In this document: positions 23,807-32,366 of the stretch, one piece after another
Numbering within the stretch: position 1 is the first letter of the stretch
Layout of the letters: each line of letters starts with the position of its first letter
Assembly (NCBI GenBank): GCA_905612365.1
Contig: CAJQRP010000037.1
Coordinates: 1 to 37,144, forward strand
Direction: 5' to 3'
Source of the DNA: an uncultured Candidatus Pelagibacter sp.
GTDB lineage: Bacteria; Pseudomonadota; Alphaproteobacteria; Pelagibacterales; Pelagibacteraceae
Length of the DNA: 37,144 nt
The notes under the pieces: model-generated
The model's database searches: none
Seen by the model: the letters and a program-made list of their open reading frames with translations, nothing else
Told to the model about the DNA's origin: nothing
Position numbers and translations under genes: made by a program

Positions 23807-24274
23807 ATGTTAAAATCAATAGAAGGAAATTTCGATAATCCAGAAGTTCATGGGTTTCTTATCAAACATTTCATTGAGTTAAGATCTGTATCACCTGAAG
23901 GGAGTGCTCACGTACTTGATATAGCTGGTTTAAAAGACCCATCTATTAAATTTTGGAGCCTATGGGAAGAAAATGACTTAATGGGTAGTGGTGCATTAAA
24001 ATTCCTAGATAAAGAACATGGTGAATTCAAATCTATAAGGGTTAGTGACAACTTTAGAGGCAAGGGAAATGGCATAAAAGTCATAAATCATCTAATTAAT
24101 GAGGCAAAAAAACTTAATATTAAAAGATTAAGTTTAGAAACCGGTGCTGGTGACTTCTTTTTAACTGCTAGAAAATTGTTTAATAAGTGTGGTTTTGAGG
24201 CCAGTGAGCCCTTCTCCCACTATAAAAAAGATATCAACTCTATTTATATGACCATGCTAATTAGCAACAAATAA
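23807..24274 (+). CDS. GNAT-family N-acetyltransferase
   Basis: A 155-residue acetyltransferase. The acetyl-CoA motif A reads KSIRVSDNFRGKGNGIKVINHL (about residues 73-94), followed by LSLETGAGDFFLTARKLFNKCGF (about 105-127), where ARKLFxKxGF is the usual motif B. The acceptor is unknown; the SLETG...AxxLYxxxGF style is common in acetyltransferases of unknown specificity. It starts 11 bases after purK and may be part of that transcript. Confidence 0.92.
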   Translation: MLKSIEGNFDNPEVHGFLIKHFIELRSVSPEGSAHVLDIAGLKDPSIKFWSLWEENDLMGSGALKFLDKEHGEFKSIRVSDNFRGKGNGIKVINHLINEAKKLNIKRLSLETGAGDFFLTARKLFNKCGFEASEPFSHYKKDINSIYMTMLISNK

Positions 24275-24392
24275 GTCTCTAGTTATTTAATTTTTTAAAT
24301 TTAGTTGACAAAACCTCAATAAATCTAAACAAAGCGTGAATTGCTTAATTATAAGTAATAAAAGTAACACAATAAAAAGTAAGAAGATAAAT

Positions 24393-24599
24393 ATGAGTCT
24401 ACAAGGAAAAGTAAAATGGTTCAATCCAACTAAAGGTTTTGGTTTTATTGAAAGAGAAGATAAAGAAAAAGATGTATTCGTTCACGTTTCAGCTGTAAGA
24501 GATGCTGGTATGAACGGTTTAGATGAAGGTCAAGCTTTGACTTTTGAAGTTGAAGATGGTCCAAAAGGTCCTTCAGCGGTAAATTTAAAAACTGCATAA
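24393..24599 (+). CDS. cspA: Cold-shock domain protein (CspA family)
   Basis: A single cold-shock domain of 68 residues that binds single-stranded RNA and DNA. RNP1 (KGFGFIE) and RNP2 (VFVHVSA) are intact. The track start at 24336 would add 19 residues with no family counterpart; the ATG at 24393 follows AAGAAGATAAAT and gives a perfect Csp N-terminus ([15 protein letters not shown]). This leaves a 118-base leader after the acetyltransferase gene, which holds a TTGACA at 24305-24310 but no convincing -10. Leaders of Csp genes often control translation, but I see no defined structure here. Confidence 0.96.
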   Translation: MSLQGKVKWFNPTKGFGFIEREDKEKDVFVHVSAVRDAGMNGLDEGQALTFEVEDGPKGPSAVNLKTA

Positions 24600-24612
24600 T
24601 ATTCACACTTTC

Positions 24613-24676
24613 TATTGGCTGCGATTTTTTAATTAAATTAATTTTTTAATTATTTAGCTAAATATTTCAGCCAATA
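24613..24676 (+). terminator. Inverted repeat after the cold-shock gene
   Basis: TATTGGCTG at 24613-24621 and CAGCCAATA at 24668-24676 are perfect 9-base complements enclosing 46 AT-rich bases, which themselves include T runs and AATTAAATTAATT. It begins 13 bases after the cspA stop codon. It may be a 3' structure that ends or stabilises the cspA transcript. No T tract follows the second arm. Confidence 0.4.
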
Positions 24677-24732
24677 CCGACTAGCCCTGCCAAATTTTAT
24701 TTTAAAATATTTCTTAACTAAATTTCTTTTAA

Positions 24733-25635
24733 TTAAAAAATATTTTCGAGATATTTTATTACATCTTTACTTTTAGGGTCGCCTGCGAAGCATTCAGTTA
24801 ATGCTAATCTGTGATAGCCTCCAAGAGCTGCTTTCTTTTTACATTTTGAAGATGTGAGGTTAACAAATTTAACTTAGCTAAGGTTTCCAAACATAGAATA
24901 ATCCTCTGGACTATTAAAGATATCTTTATCATGGGTAATTATTAAAGCATTTAATTTGGACAAATCTTCAGCAAAACTATAATATCTTATATTGGTCTAC
25001 CAAGGCCAATCTTCTCTATTTTGAACTGTGCCTCCCGCACCAGGATGAAGTCCTATTACTCCTTGGATTAAATTAGAAAATTCTACTTTCAACTTAATTG
25101 ATTGCCAGCCTCCAGAAGAATGACCGGCTAAAACTATATTTTCAAATCCTTTTGCCCTTAGGTTTCAACTTTACCTTTGATAATTTTTCTTTTTTTATTT
25201 TTTTTTGCTAATTAATATAGTTCCATTTTTGTCTTTATTTTTAAATCTAAATTTACTAATTTCTTATGAGCTTTCCACATTTTAGTTTGTTCTTTATCTG
25301 ACCACCCTTTTACACCAGAACAAAGACGATAAATTACTATAGTAAAGTTTTTAATTTTTTGATTATGAAGATTACGTATTACCTTTGGAACTCTATTATG
25401 CTCACTAAGATATTTATCTATTTTTTTAACCACATGAGAGCCATGGGAATAGATGACTAAAATAGTATTTTTTTTGTCAGAAATGTTATCAATAGAATAA
25501 AATTTTTCCATTATTCTCAATTAAATCATTATCTTTTGAAACTTTTTTTAAATCTTTATCAAACTGTTTGTCTGCAAATGAATGGTTGGATAGTAGTAAA
25601 CTGAGAATGATTGTTATTAAATTTTTTTATATGCC
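24733..25635 (-). pseudogene. Decayed exported alpha/beta hydrolase
   Basis: Minus-strand translation in pieces reconstructs one gene. The 5' part reads as a signal peptide and mature start, NLITIILSLLLSNHSFADKQ then VSKDNDLIENNGKILF, but has no start codon (a TAA lies just upstream). A frame change near 25500 leads to SIDNISDKKNTILVIYSHGS and a frame that ends at 25212. A further frame change leads to GFENIVLAGHSSGGWQSIKL, which has the GxSxG nucleophile elbow, then GVIGLHPGAGG, an in-frame TAG after DWPW, a second stop after MFGNLS, and GGYHRLALTECFAGDPKSKD with the presumed catalytic His. At least two stops and two frameshifts make sequencing error unlikely. The track ORF 25212-25520 is only a fragment of this gene. 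Confidence 0.85.
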
Positions 25636-25690
25636 TTATATTTATAATAAAGATATTGCATAATGCTTAAAATTATAATTATTATAGATT

Positions 25691-26038
25691 ATGGAAAAAA
25701 GACAAATAATAGACTTTAACAATCTTAAGTTTAAGCCCTTTGACAACTATGGTGTTGTTGTGCCTGGTATGAGCTGGCACAAAATAAGCTATAATAAAGA
25801 GAATGGTGGTCAAGGAACTTATGTTCTCAAGATGGAGCCAGGTTCAAAGAGCTTGCTTCATGAGCATACTGGGTTTGAAGAATTTTTAATGTTAGATGGT
25901 GAATTAACTGATCCTGATGGTAAAATTTTTAAGAAAGGTGACTTTATATCTTTTGAGCCAGGGTCGAAGCACTCTTCTCACACAATAAATGGTTGCTTGG
26001 TCCTAGTTTTTATGAGAGGAATTAATAAAACAATCTAA
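25691..26038 (+). CDS. Cupin-domain protein (ChrR-like)
   Basis: A 115-residue single cupin. The metal-binding pattern is complete: LLHEHTGFEEFLMLDGEL (about residues 55-72; HxH and Glu) and FEPGSKHSSHTING (about 90-103; last His), as in ChrR-type cupins and small dioxygenases. GSKSLLHEHTGFEEFLML closely resembles the cupin domain of anti-sigma factor ChrR, but the zinc-binding N-terminal half of ChrR is missing, so this is not an anti-sigma factor. Ligand or substrate unknown. It precedes the racemase gene by 24 bases. Confidence 0.88.
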   Translation: MEKRQIIDFNNLKFKPFDNYGVVVPGMSWHKISYNKENGGQGTYVLKMEPGSKSLLHEHTGFEEFLMLDGELTDPDGKIFKKGDFISFEPGSKHSSHTINGCLVLVFMRGINKTI

Positions 26039-26062
26039 TTAAATTATTTTCAAAACTATATT

Positions 26063-26809
26063 ATGATCGGTATCTTAGGTGGAATGGGAACTCAGGCAGG
26101 TTTAGATTTTTGTAATAAACTGGCTATGCTTAATAGAGGCAAGATTGATCAAGAGTACCCTCTTTTCATGCTTTACAATAAGTCTAATATACCTGGAAGA
26201 CCAGAGTCAATTGGTGTTCAGACTAAAAGATTTTCAGACCTCCCAAGAAATTATCAAAGCAATACAAAATATAATAAAGTTTTAAAAAGCTTATTCGAGG
26301 GTTGCAGATTACTGGAGAAAAGTGGTTGTAAATTCATTGTCATACCTTGTAACACTGCTCATTATTGGTACGAAGATTTGATAAAAAAAATAAAAATTCC
26401 AATCATAAATATGCCTAAAGAAGTTTTTTTAAATACAAGAAAAGTTTGTAAAATAAATTCAAAAATTGGACTTCTTGCAACAGAGGGTACTTTAAAAACA
26501 AAAATTTATGAAAAATTATTTAAGGATGAATATAAAATAATTACACCTCTTCAAGATCTGCAAATTAAATCAGTTAATAAAACTATCAAACATGTCAAAA
26601 TGGGAAATATAAAACTAGCTGAAAAATCTATTAAACCAGCTATTAATTATTTAATTAAAAATAATTGTAAAAAAATTATATTGGGTTGTACAGAATTACC
26701 TATAGCAATTTTTGCATTTAAATCACTGAAAAATGTAAAAATGTCAAAACTATATTTAGATCCAAATTTAATATTAGCTAATGCATCTATGGCAAAATAT
26801 AGTAAATAA
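26063..26809 (+). CDS. Aspartate/glutamate racemase family protein
   Basis: PLP-independent racemase fold, 248 residues. Both catalytic cysteines are in place: VIPCNTAHYWYEDL (about residues 93-106) and LGCTELPIAIF (about 211-221). The N-terminal IGILGGMGTQAGLDFCNKL is typical of aspartate racemase. The substrate may be aspartate, glutamate or another amino acid. It is followed after 3 bases by the 146-aa unknown gene, probably in one operon. Confidence 0.9.
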   Translation: MIGILGGMGTQAGLDFCNKLAMLNRGKIDQEYPLFMLYNKSNIPGRPESIGVQTKRFSDLPRNYQSNTKYNKVLKSLFEGCRLLEKSGCKFIVIPCNTAHYWYEDLIKKIKIPIINMPKEVFLNTRKVCKINSKIGLLATEGTLKTKIYEKLFKDEYKIITPLQDLQIKSVNKTIKHVKMGNIKLAEKSIKPAINYLIKNNCKKIILGCTELPIAIFAFKSLKNVKMSKLYLDPNLILANASMAKYSK

Positions 26810-26812
26810 AAG

Positions 26813-27253
26813 ATGCTTCCTAAAATCAAAAAACCTTATGTTATTAATTTAGCTGAAGTCATTTACAAAAATATAGCTGATATTAAAAAAAATAATTTAG
26901 ATATTTCTAATATAGACGCTATTGAGGGTTTCATAGGTACAAAAAAATATGAGGAAATAAGTAGCGGTAAGTTTCATGATGATTGGTTTGAGTATTTAAA
27001 AAATAATGAATTTATTGATAAGGATAGTGGAGAGAAGATACCTGACGAAACTATTAAACTTTTAAACGTACAAAAGGATGCCACAGTAAAACAGCTAATA
27101 AAGTATCCAGAGCTATATTATGCTAAAAGCTCTTTCCCACTTGAAATTTCTCAGCATGCTTTTGATTTTTTATGGAGAATGTGTGAAAGTTATGAGCTGT
27201 GGTGCAAAGAAACTGGGCAATCAGAACAACTTTTATTGAATATTACTGATTAG
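26813..27253 (+). CDS. Unknown soluble protein downstream of the racemase
   Basis: A 146-residue protein, charged and mostly helical by composition, without signal peptide, membrane segment or known motif. It ends ISQHAFDFLWRMCESYELWC, which looks like a conserved amphipathic helix. I do not recognise a family. The ATG is 3 bases after the racemase stop codon, so a functional link with the racemase is plausible. Its 3' end overlaps the opposite lipoprotein gene by 11 bases. Confidence 0.72.
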   Translation: MLPKIKKPYVINLAEVIYKNIADIKKNNLDISNIDAIEGFIGTKKYEEISSGKFHDDWFEYLKNNEFIDKDSGEKIPDETIKLLNVQKDATVKQLIKYPELYYAKSSFPLEISQHAFDFLWRMCESYELWCKETGQSEQLLLNITD

Positions 27254-27554
27254 CTAATTGAATAATTTTACTTGTTTTTTCTATTCTTCTTTTTACTAAA
27301 GCAAAAAACTCATCATAGTTTTGCTCTTCATCAATTTTTGATTTTTTATTATCTACAAGACTTTTAATGTTTTCAGTAGTTGACTTTCCTGTAATTTTTT
27401 TAACTGCTTGATTAGATCCATATGAAAGACCAGCTTGAAAGACGTTGCCAGTACTAGTTAATGTATAAGCTGGTCCTAATAAAGCTGTACTTTGCACACA
27501 ACCATTAAGAAAAAATAGCAAAATTAATCCAGCAATTATATTTTTTAAAATCAT
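27243..27554 (-). CDS. Small lipoprotein
   Basis: About 103 residues from MILKNIIAGLILLFFLNGCV: a short basic start, a hydrophobic helix and the lipobox LNGC, so the mature protein begins at the lipid-modified Cys and lies in the periplasm. The mature part includes STALLGPAYTLTSTGNVFQA and a charged C-terminal helix. The track start at 27596 is rejected because AAGGAG stands 4 bases before the ATG at 27554, and because the shorter form gives a normal lipoprotein signal. Function unknown. Confidence 0.82.
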   Translation of the reverse strand: MILKNIIAGLILLFFLNGCVQSTALLGPAYTLTSTGNVFQAGLSYGSNQAVKKITGKSTTENIKSLVDNKKSKIDEEQNYDEFFALVKRRIEKTSKIIQLANQ

Positions 27555-27662
27555 TAAACTCCTTCCTAATCTTAGGTATTTATAAGTGCAACTCAAGAGA
27601 GAAAGTGTTCATTTTGATATTAATCTCTAATATTGGCATAAAATATAACCTATAACCTCCAT

Positions 27663-28514
27663 ATGGTTAAAATTTTTCCATTCATTTTTATTATTTTGTG
27701 GTCCTCAGCTTTTGTGACAACAAAGCCAATAATAGACAATAGTGATCCTTTTGCTGCATTAGCCTTTAGATTTTTTATTGTAGCTTTTGGTTTCTTTATT
27801 TTTTCAATTTATGCAAAACAAAAAATTTTAACCAGTACAAAGAATCTTCTGCAATCACTTTTTAGTGGTGTACTTTTTCATGGTGTTTATTTGGGGGGTG
27901 TTTTTTATTCAGTTTCAATAGGAATGCCAACAGGTATTGCAGCATTAATTGTAACCTTACAACCAATCTTAACTAATGCTTTAGCAGGAAAATTCTTGGA
28001 TGAAAAAGTTACTTTCAAACAATGGATTGGAGTGATCCTTGGATTTATTGGTGCTGCTTTAGTTTTAGGTTTTGATATTGGATCAAGCCTTCCTGTTTTT
28101 GGAGTGATATCTTCTTTTGTTGCTCTTCTAGCTATTACATCATCAACTTTATGGCAAAAAAAAATAAGTAATAATTTACCTTTGCCTGTAAGTAATATGT
28201 ATCAAGCAATAGGTGGCTGTTCTTTTCACATAATAATTATTTTAATTTTTAGTGAACCTTATATTAATTTTACATCCACATTCTTAATAGCAATGAGTCA
28301 TCAGATATTTCTTGTATCTTTTGGAGCATTTACAATTTTAATGTATTTAATTAAAAATAACTCTGCAAGTAAAACTGTTTCTATATTTTTTTTAATACCA
28401 CCAACTACAGCTATAATGGCTTGGTTATTTTTAAATGAAAAATTAAATAATTTAGATCTAATAGGTTTTGCTGTAGCAACTCTTGGTGTTTATATTGCAA
28501 CTAGAAAGCAATAA
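27663..28514 (+). CDS. EamA-family (DMT superfamily) transporter
   Basis: An inner-membrane carrier of 283 residues with about ten membrane helices in two EamA repeats. Family signs are IILWSSAFVTTKPIID near the start, PTGIAALIVTLQPILTNALAG (about residues 89-109) ending the first repeat with EKVTFKQWIGVILGFIGAALVL, and the second-repeat end LNEKLNNLDLIGFAVATLGVYIA. Substrate unknown; relatives export amino acids or other metabolites. It converges on soxG with 3 bases between the stop codons. Confidence 0.93.
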   Translation: MVKIFPFIFIILWSSAFVTTKPIIDNSDPFAALAFRFFIVAFGFFIFSIYAKQKILTSTKNLLQSLFSGVLFHGVYLGGVFYSVSIGMPTGIAALIVTLQPILTNALAGKFLDEKVTFKQWIGVILGFIGAALVLGFDIGSSLPVFGVISSFVALLAITSSTLWQKKISNNLPLPVSNMYQAIGGCSFHIIIILIFSEPYINFTSTFLIAMSHQIFLVSFGAFTILMYLIKNNSASKTVSIFFLIPPTTAIMAWLFLNEKLNNLDLIGFAVATLGVYIATRKQ

Positions 28515-28517
28515 ATT

Positions 28518-29105
28518 TTAAATACCTTTGTAGCCAAACTCTAAGCAAGCATCAGTAATTGAATGATAAAAAGATTCTCCAAAACTTCTTAGAGTAAATA
28601 TCCTAACTTTTTCTGGATTATCATCCACCATATCAATTGTAACTGACATTCCGTTATAAGTTGAATTTAAACAAGTATCTTTTTTTAATTCATTAAAATT
28701 AAAGGGACATCCTTTTTTTAATATCTCTTTTGTATTTTTTCCCTCTATTTGAATTATCGCTCTACTATGAGATACATTTGTTATAGCAAAATCTGTTTCT
28801 ACTAGTTTTTCTTTAATTTCTTTTAAAATTTCTTTTTTTAAAGAAACTAAAAGCCAGTTATTTGGGCCATTCCATAAAATTCTTGTATTAGTGTTGCAGT
28901 TTATATTTAGAGTTTCATTTTTTAAGCTCAGATTATCTATCTTGATGTTTTCAATAGCTGTTAAAGAGTTTTTATATTTAACTATTTGAATGATTAAAAA
29001 GTCTTTTAATTCACTTACTTTTAGCAGCTCATCTTCATTTTTTTTTTCATAATCACCAAATAGTCCTTTGATATGAGTATTCTTTAAAGCAGAAGTTGAA
29101 CTCAT
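28518..29105 (-). CDS. soxG: Sarcosine oxidase, gamma subunit
   Basis: Fourth subunit of heterotetrameric sarcosine oxidase. The 195-residue protein has the diverged GcvT-like fold of SoxG: WNGPNNWLLVSLKKE (about residues 79-93), FAITNVSHSRAIIQIEGKNT (about 106-125), KKGCPFNFNEL, and RSFGESFYHSITDACLEFGY near the end. The start overlaps the soxA stop by 4 bases. It is last in the soxBDAG operon. Confidence 0.92.
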   Translation of the reverse strand: MSSTSALKNTHIKGLFGDYEKKNEDELLKVSELKDFLIIQIVKYKNSLTAIENIKIDNLSLKNETLNINCNTNTRILWNGPNNWLLVSLKKEILKEIKEKLVETDFAITNVSHSRAIIQIEGKNTKEILKKGCPFNFNELKKDTCLNSTYNGMSVTIDMVDDNPEKVRIFTLRSFGESFYHSITDACLEFGYKGI

Positions 29106-32098
29106 GATCTTACCCTTTCACCTTTTGGATCTACGTAGTGTGATGAAACTATCTCCACAGGTATTGTTTTATTTTTTAAAGGTGACATTGCAAATAGTTT
29201 TTGCCCTATCATATTTTTTCCATCCTTAAGTATTGCTAATGAAAACGGATTATCGTATTCAACGCTCCAACAAGATGCAGAAATATATCCTAATTTAGGA
29301 TTTGGTATCGGAGCCATTGCATCTTTAACTAAATGAGATCCTTCAGGGATACTTGTTTTCTTATCAATTGGAACAACGCCTACTACTTTTTGTCTATCCT
29401 CTGCTATAAATGCTTTTCTATCTAAAGAACGTTTTCCTATAAAGTCTTTCTTTTTACTAACAAGACCTTCTAAAGAGTTATCATAAGGAATGGTTCTGCC
29501 ATCAAGTTCTGATCCTGCAATGTGGCCCATTTCAATTCTTAGAGTTGATAATGCTTCAGTACCGTAGGGTTGAATTTTAAATTCTTGTCCTACTTCCATT
29601 ATTTTCTCCCACATGAAGTTTCCATTATCAGATTCGACATTAACCTCATAAGCAAGCTCTCCTGAAAATGAAATTCTAAAAATTCGTGCATGCACTCCAA
29701 ATAAATCTGCCTCCATATATCCCATAAAAGGTAAACCTTCGGTTGAAGCATCAATATTTGGAAATAGTTTTTGTAATAAATTTCTAGATTTTGGTCCTGC
29801 GATTGCTGCTCCTGCCCATTGTTCTGTAGTTGAAACTACATTTACATTTAGCTCTGGCCATACAAGTTGTAAATAATACTCAATATGAGACAAAACATTT
29901 GCAGCTTGCGCTGTTGTTGTTGTCATATGATAATGGTTTTCAGAGATTCTTGTCGTTGTTCCATCATCCATAACAATTCCATCTTCTCTTAACATCACAC
30001 CGTACCTTGCTTTTCCAACTGGCAACTTTAACCATGCGTTAGTATAAACTCTATTTAGTAGTTCTGCGGCGTCAGGTCCCTTAATATCAATTTTACCTAA
30101 AGTAGTTACATCGCAAACACCTACATTGGCTCTAACATTTTTTGCTTCTCTTTTTGAGCCTTCAAATAAAGTTTCTTTTCCAATTTTGTAATATCTTGGT
30201 CTCAACCAAACACCTGCATCTACAAACACTGCATTATTTTTTTCATGCCATGAATGTAATGGTGATTTTCTTGTTGGTCTCGAATGCTTTCCTACTTCTC
30301 TTCCAACAATTGCACCAATGGTAACTGGTGTGTACGGAGGTCTAAAAGTAGTATGGCCTACCTCTGGTACAATTTTATTTTCTATATTTGAAACTAATTG
30401 TAAACCATTGAGATTGCTTGTTTTACCTTGATCTGTTGCCATTCCAAGTGTTGTGTATCTTTTTACGTGTTCAATAGACCTATAACCTTCCTTTAGTGCA
30501 ATTTCTATATCAGAAACAGCCACATCATTTTGAAAATCTAAAAATCTTTTATAATTTTTTCCTTTTGGTAATGGAACGCACCAAAATTTATCATGAGTTG
30601 TTTTATTTTTTTCAACAACAGTGGGGTGTAAAATTTTGTTATCATTTTTAGTTATTTTTTTAGATAGCTCATAACCAGCATTAAATGAATCTTTTAAAGT
30701 TTCAGCAAGCGTAAATGTTCCATTTGCTGCTCCTAAAGTAGTTTCACTTTGTTTTGATACACCAGGTACAAAAGCATCTATATCTTTATCAAATTTAGTT
30801 TTGTTACCAGATTGAGACGCCAAATGTATTGTTGGCGTCCAAAAACCAGATACACAAATACAGTCACAAGTAATATTTTCTAAAATTCCTAATTCATTTT
30901 TATCATCTGAAATTTTTGCAACTTCAGCAGATTTAACTTTTTTATATCCTTTGGCTGCAACAACTACATAAGAAAATTTAATTTGTATACCTAGATTTTT
31001 AGCTTCTTCTATTATTTCTGAATTAGGTTCTTTTCTTGTGTCTAATATAATTGGTTCAACTCCATTTTTTTTAAACTCAATTGCAGTTTCATAGCCACTG
31101 TCATTATTTGTAAATATTAAAGGTTTTTTTCCAACTAAAACTCCATACACTTTTAAATATTCTTTTGCTGCAGATGACAACATCACTCCTGGTGTATCAT
31201 TATTTCCAAAAACTAATGGTCTTTCAATTGATCCTGATGAAATTAAAACTTCTTTTGCCCTAATATACCAAAGCCTTTGTTTTGGGTGATATTCTTTTGT
31301 CTTAGGTAAGTGATCACTTAATTTTTCTGACATCACTAACATATTATGATCATAGTAACCAAATACTTGAGATCTATTTTTAACAATAACATTAGGCATT
31401 TCTTTAAGTTCAGAAATAATATTTTCTGCCCACTCTTTTCCTGTTTGGTTTCCAATATTAACCTCGCTGGTTAACAAAGTTCCACCAAATCTAGGTTTAT
31501 CTTCTGCTAATATTACTCTTGCTCCATTTTTAGCTGCAGCATATGCACTTGCTAGACCAGAGGGTCCTGAACCTGCAATTAATAAATCACAGTACTCATA
31601 CTTATGTTCGTATCTTTCCTTGTCATGTTTAATTGATGCAACACCAAGACCAGCTGCTTTTCTTATAATTGGTTCATAAACTTTGTACCAAAAACTTTTT
31701 GGCCACATAAATGTCTTGTAATAAAATCCAGCTGGAAGAAATATTTTTAAAAAATTGTTGATAGCACCAATATCAAAATTAACACTTGGCCAACAATTAA
31801 CACTGGTTGCTTCTAATCCCTCAAAAAGCTCTTGTTCAGTAGTTTTTACATTGGGTTCTGTCTCGTTATTTCTATATAATTGAACAATTGCATAAGGTTC
31901 ATCAACCCCAGCACCGAAAAAGCCCCTAGGCCTGTGATATTTAAAGCTTCTTCCAATTAAATGAACTCCATTAGCAAGCAGCGCAGATGCTAAAGTATCA
32001 CCTTCATAACCAAAGTAATTTTTTCCATTAAATTTAAACGATAACTTTTTATCTCTATTTATTAATCCAATGTTATCTAGTCTATAATTTTGAGTCAT
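29102..32098 (-). CDS. soxA: Sarcosine oxidase, alpha subunit
   Basis: The folate-binding subunit of heterotetrameric sarcosine oxidase, 998 residues. Order of domains: a 2Fe-2S-like N-terminal domain (YEGDTLASALLANGVHLIGR), an NAD(P)-binding/pyridine nucleotide-disulphide oxidoreductase region (CDLLIAGSGPSGLASAYAAA, about residues 168-187), and a C-terminal GcvT-type THF domain (VCDVTTLGKIDIKGPDAAEL; MGYMEADLFGVHARIFRISF; GTEALSTLRIEMGH). The complex oxidises sarcosine with O2 and THF to glycine, methylene-THF and hydrogen peroxide. It begins one base after soxD and overlaps soxG. Confidence 0.97.
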   Translation of the reverse strand: MTQNYRLDNIGLINRDKKLSFKFNGKNYFGYEGDTLASALLANGVHLIGRSFKYHRPRGFFGAGVDEPYAIVQLYRNNETEPNVKTTEQELFEGLEATSVNCWPSVNFDIGAINNFLKIFLPAGFYYKTFMWPKSFWYKVYEPIIRKAAGLGVASIKHDKERYEHKYEYCDLLIAGSGPSGLASAYAAAKNGARVILAEDKPRFGGTLLTSEVNIGNQTGKEWAENIISELKEMPNVIVKNRSQVFGYYDHNMLVMSEKLSDHLPKTKEYHPKQRLWYIRAKEVLISSGSIERPLVFGNNDTPGVMLSSAAKEYLKVYGVLVGKKPLIFTNNDSGYETAIEFKKNGVEPIILDTRKEPNSEIIEEAKNLGIQIKFSYVVVAAKGYKKVKSAEVAKISDDKNELGILENITCDCICVSGFWTPTIHLASQSGNKTKFDKDIDAFVPGVSKQSETTLGAANGTFTLAETLKDSFNAGYELSKKITKNDNKILHPTVVEKNKTTHDKFWCVPLPKGKNYKRFLDFQNDVAVSDIEIALKEGYRSIEHVKRYTTLGMATDQGKTSNLNGLQLVSNIENKIVPEVGHTTFRPPYTPVTIGAIVGREVGKHSRPTRKSPLHSWHEKNNAVFVDAGVWLRPRYYKIGKETLFEGSKREAKNVRANVGVCDVTTLGKIDIKGPDAAELLNRVYTNAWLKLPVGKARYGVMLREDGIVMDDGTTTRISENHYHMTTTTAQAANVLSHIEYYLQLVWPELNVNVVSTTEQWAGAAIAGPKSRNLLQKLFPNIDASTEGLPFMGYMEADLFGVHARIFRISFSGELAYEVNVESDNGNFMWEKIMEVGQEFKIQPYGTEALSTLRIEMGHIAGSELDGRTIPYDNSLEGLVSKKKDFIGKRSLDRKAFIAEDRQKVVGVVPIDKKTSIPEGSHLVKDAMAPIPNPKLGYISASCWSVEYDNPFSLAILKDGKNMIGQKLFAMSPLKNKTIPVEIVSSHYVDPKGERVRS

Positions 32099-32099
32099 A

Positions 32100-32366
32100 T
32101 TAGATATCTTCGTGAGCCTTAACTGTTTTAAATATTTCGTGAGTTGCTGTGTCTCTTTCTACTTTAATCCACTGTCTACATCCTGATATATGCTGCCATA
32201 ACTCTTTATGTTTTCCTCTTAGACTTTTTCTATTATAGACGAAGTTATCCCAATCTTGATCTGAAACTTCCTTATTAAGTTCTGGTCTTTTGATAGTTGC
32301 ATCACCACCGTATGAGAATTCATTTTGAGATCTCATCCCACAGTGGGGGCATTTAATATTAAGCAT
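32100..32366 (-). CDS. soxD: Sarcosine oxidase, delta subunit
   Basis: The small zinc-binding subunit, 88 residues. Ligand candidates are Cys6 and Cys9 in IKCPHCGMRSQNEF, with His59 and Cys63 in WQHISGCRQW; this is the usual SoxD pattern. The central YGGDATIKRPEL and FVYNRKSLRGKHKELW are also typical. It lies directly between soxB and soxA without spacers. Confidence 0.97.
   Translation of the reverse strand: MLNIKCPHCGMRSQNEFSYGGDATIKRPELNKEVSDQDWDNFVYNRKSLRGKHKELWQHISGCRQWIKVERDTATHEIFKTVKAHEDI

Noticed and set aside
24275-24392. Structured cold-shock thermosensor in the cspA leader
   Set aside because: Apart from a TTGACA hexamer I could find no stable or convincing secondary structure by eye.
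25212-25520. 102-aa minus-strand ORF as an independent gene
   Set aside because: Its residues are the middle part of a broken alpha/beta hydrolase; signal peptide and nucleophile elbow lie on either side in other frames.
25691-26038. Anti-sigma factor ChrR
   Set aside because: Only the cupin half is present; the zinc-binding anti-sigma domain is missing and no sigma factor gene is adjacent.
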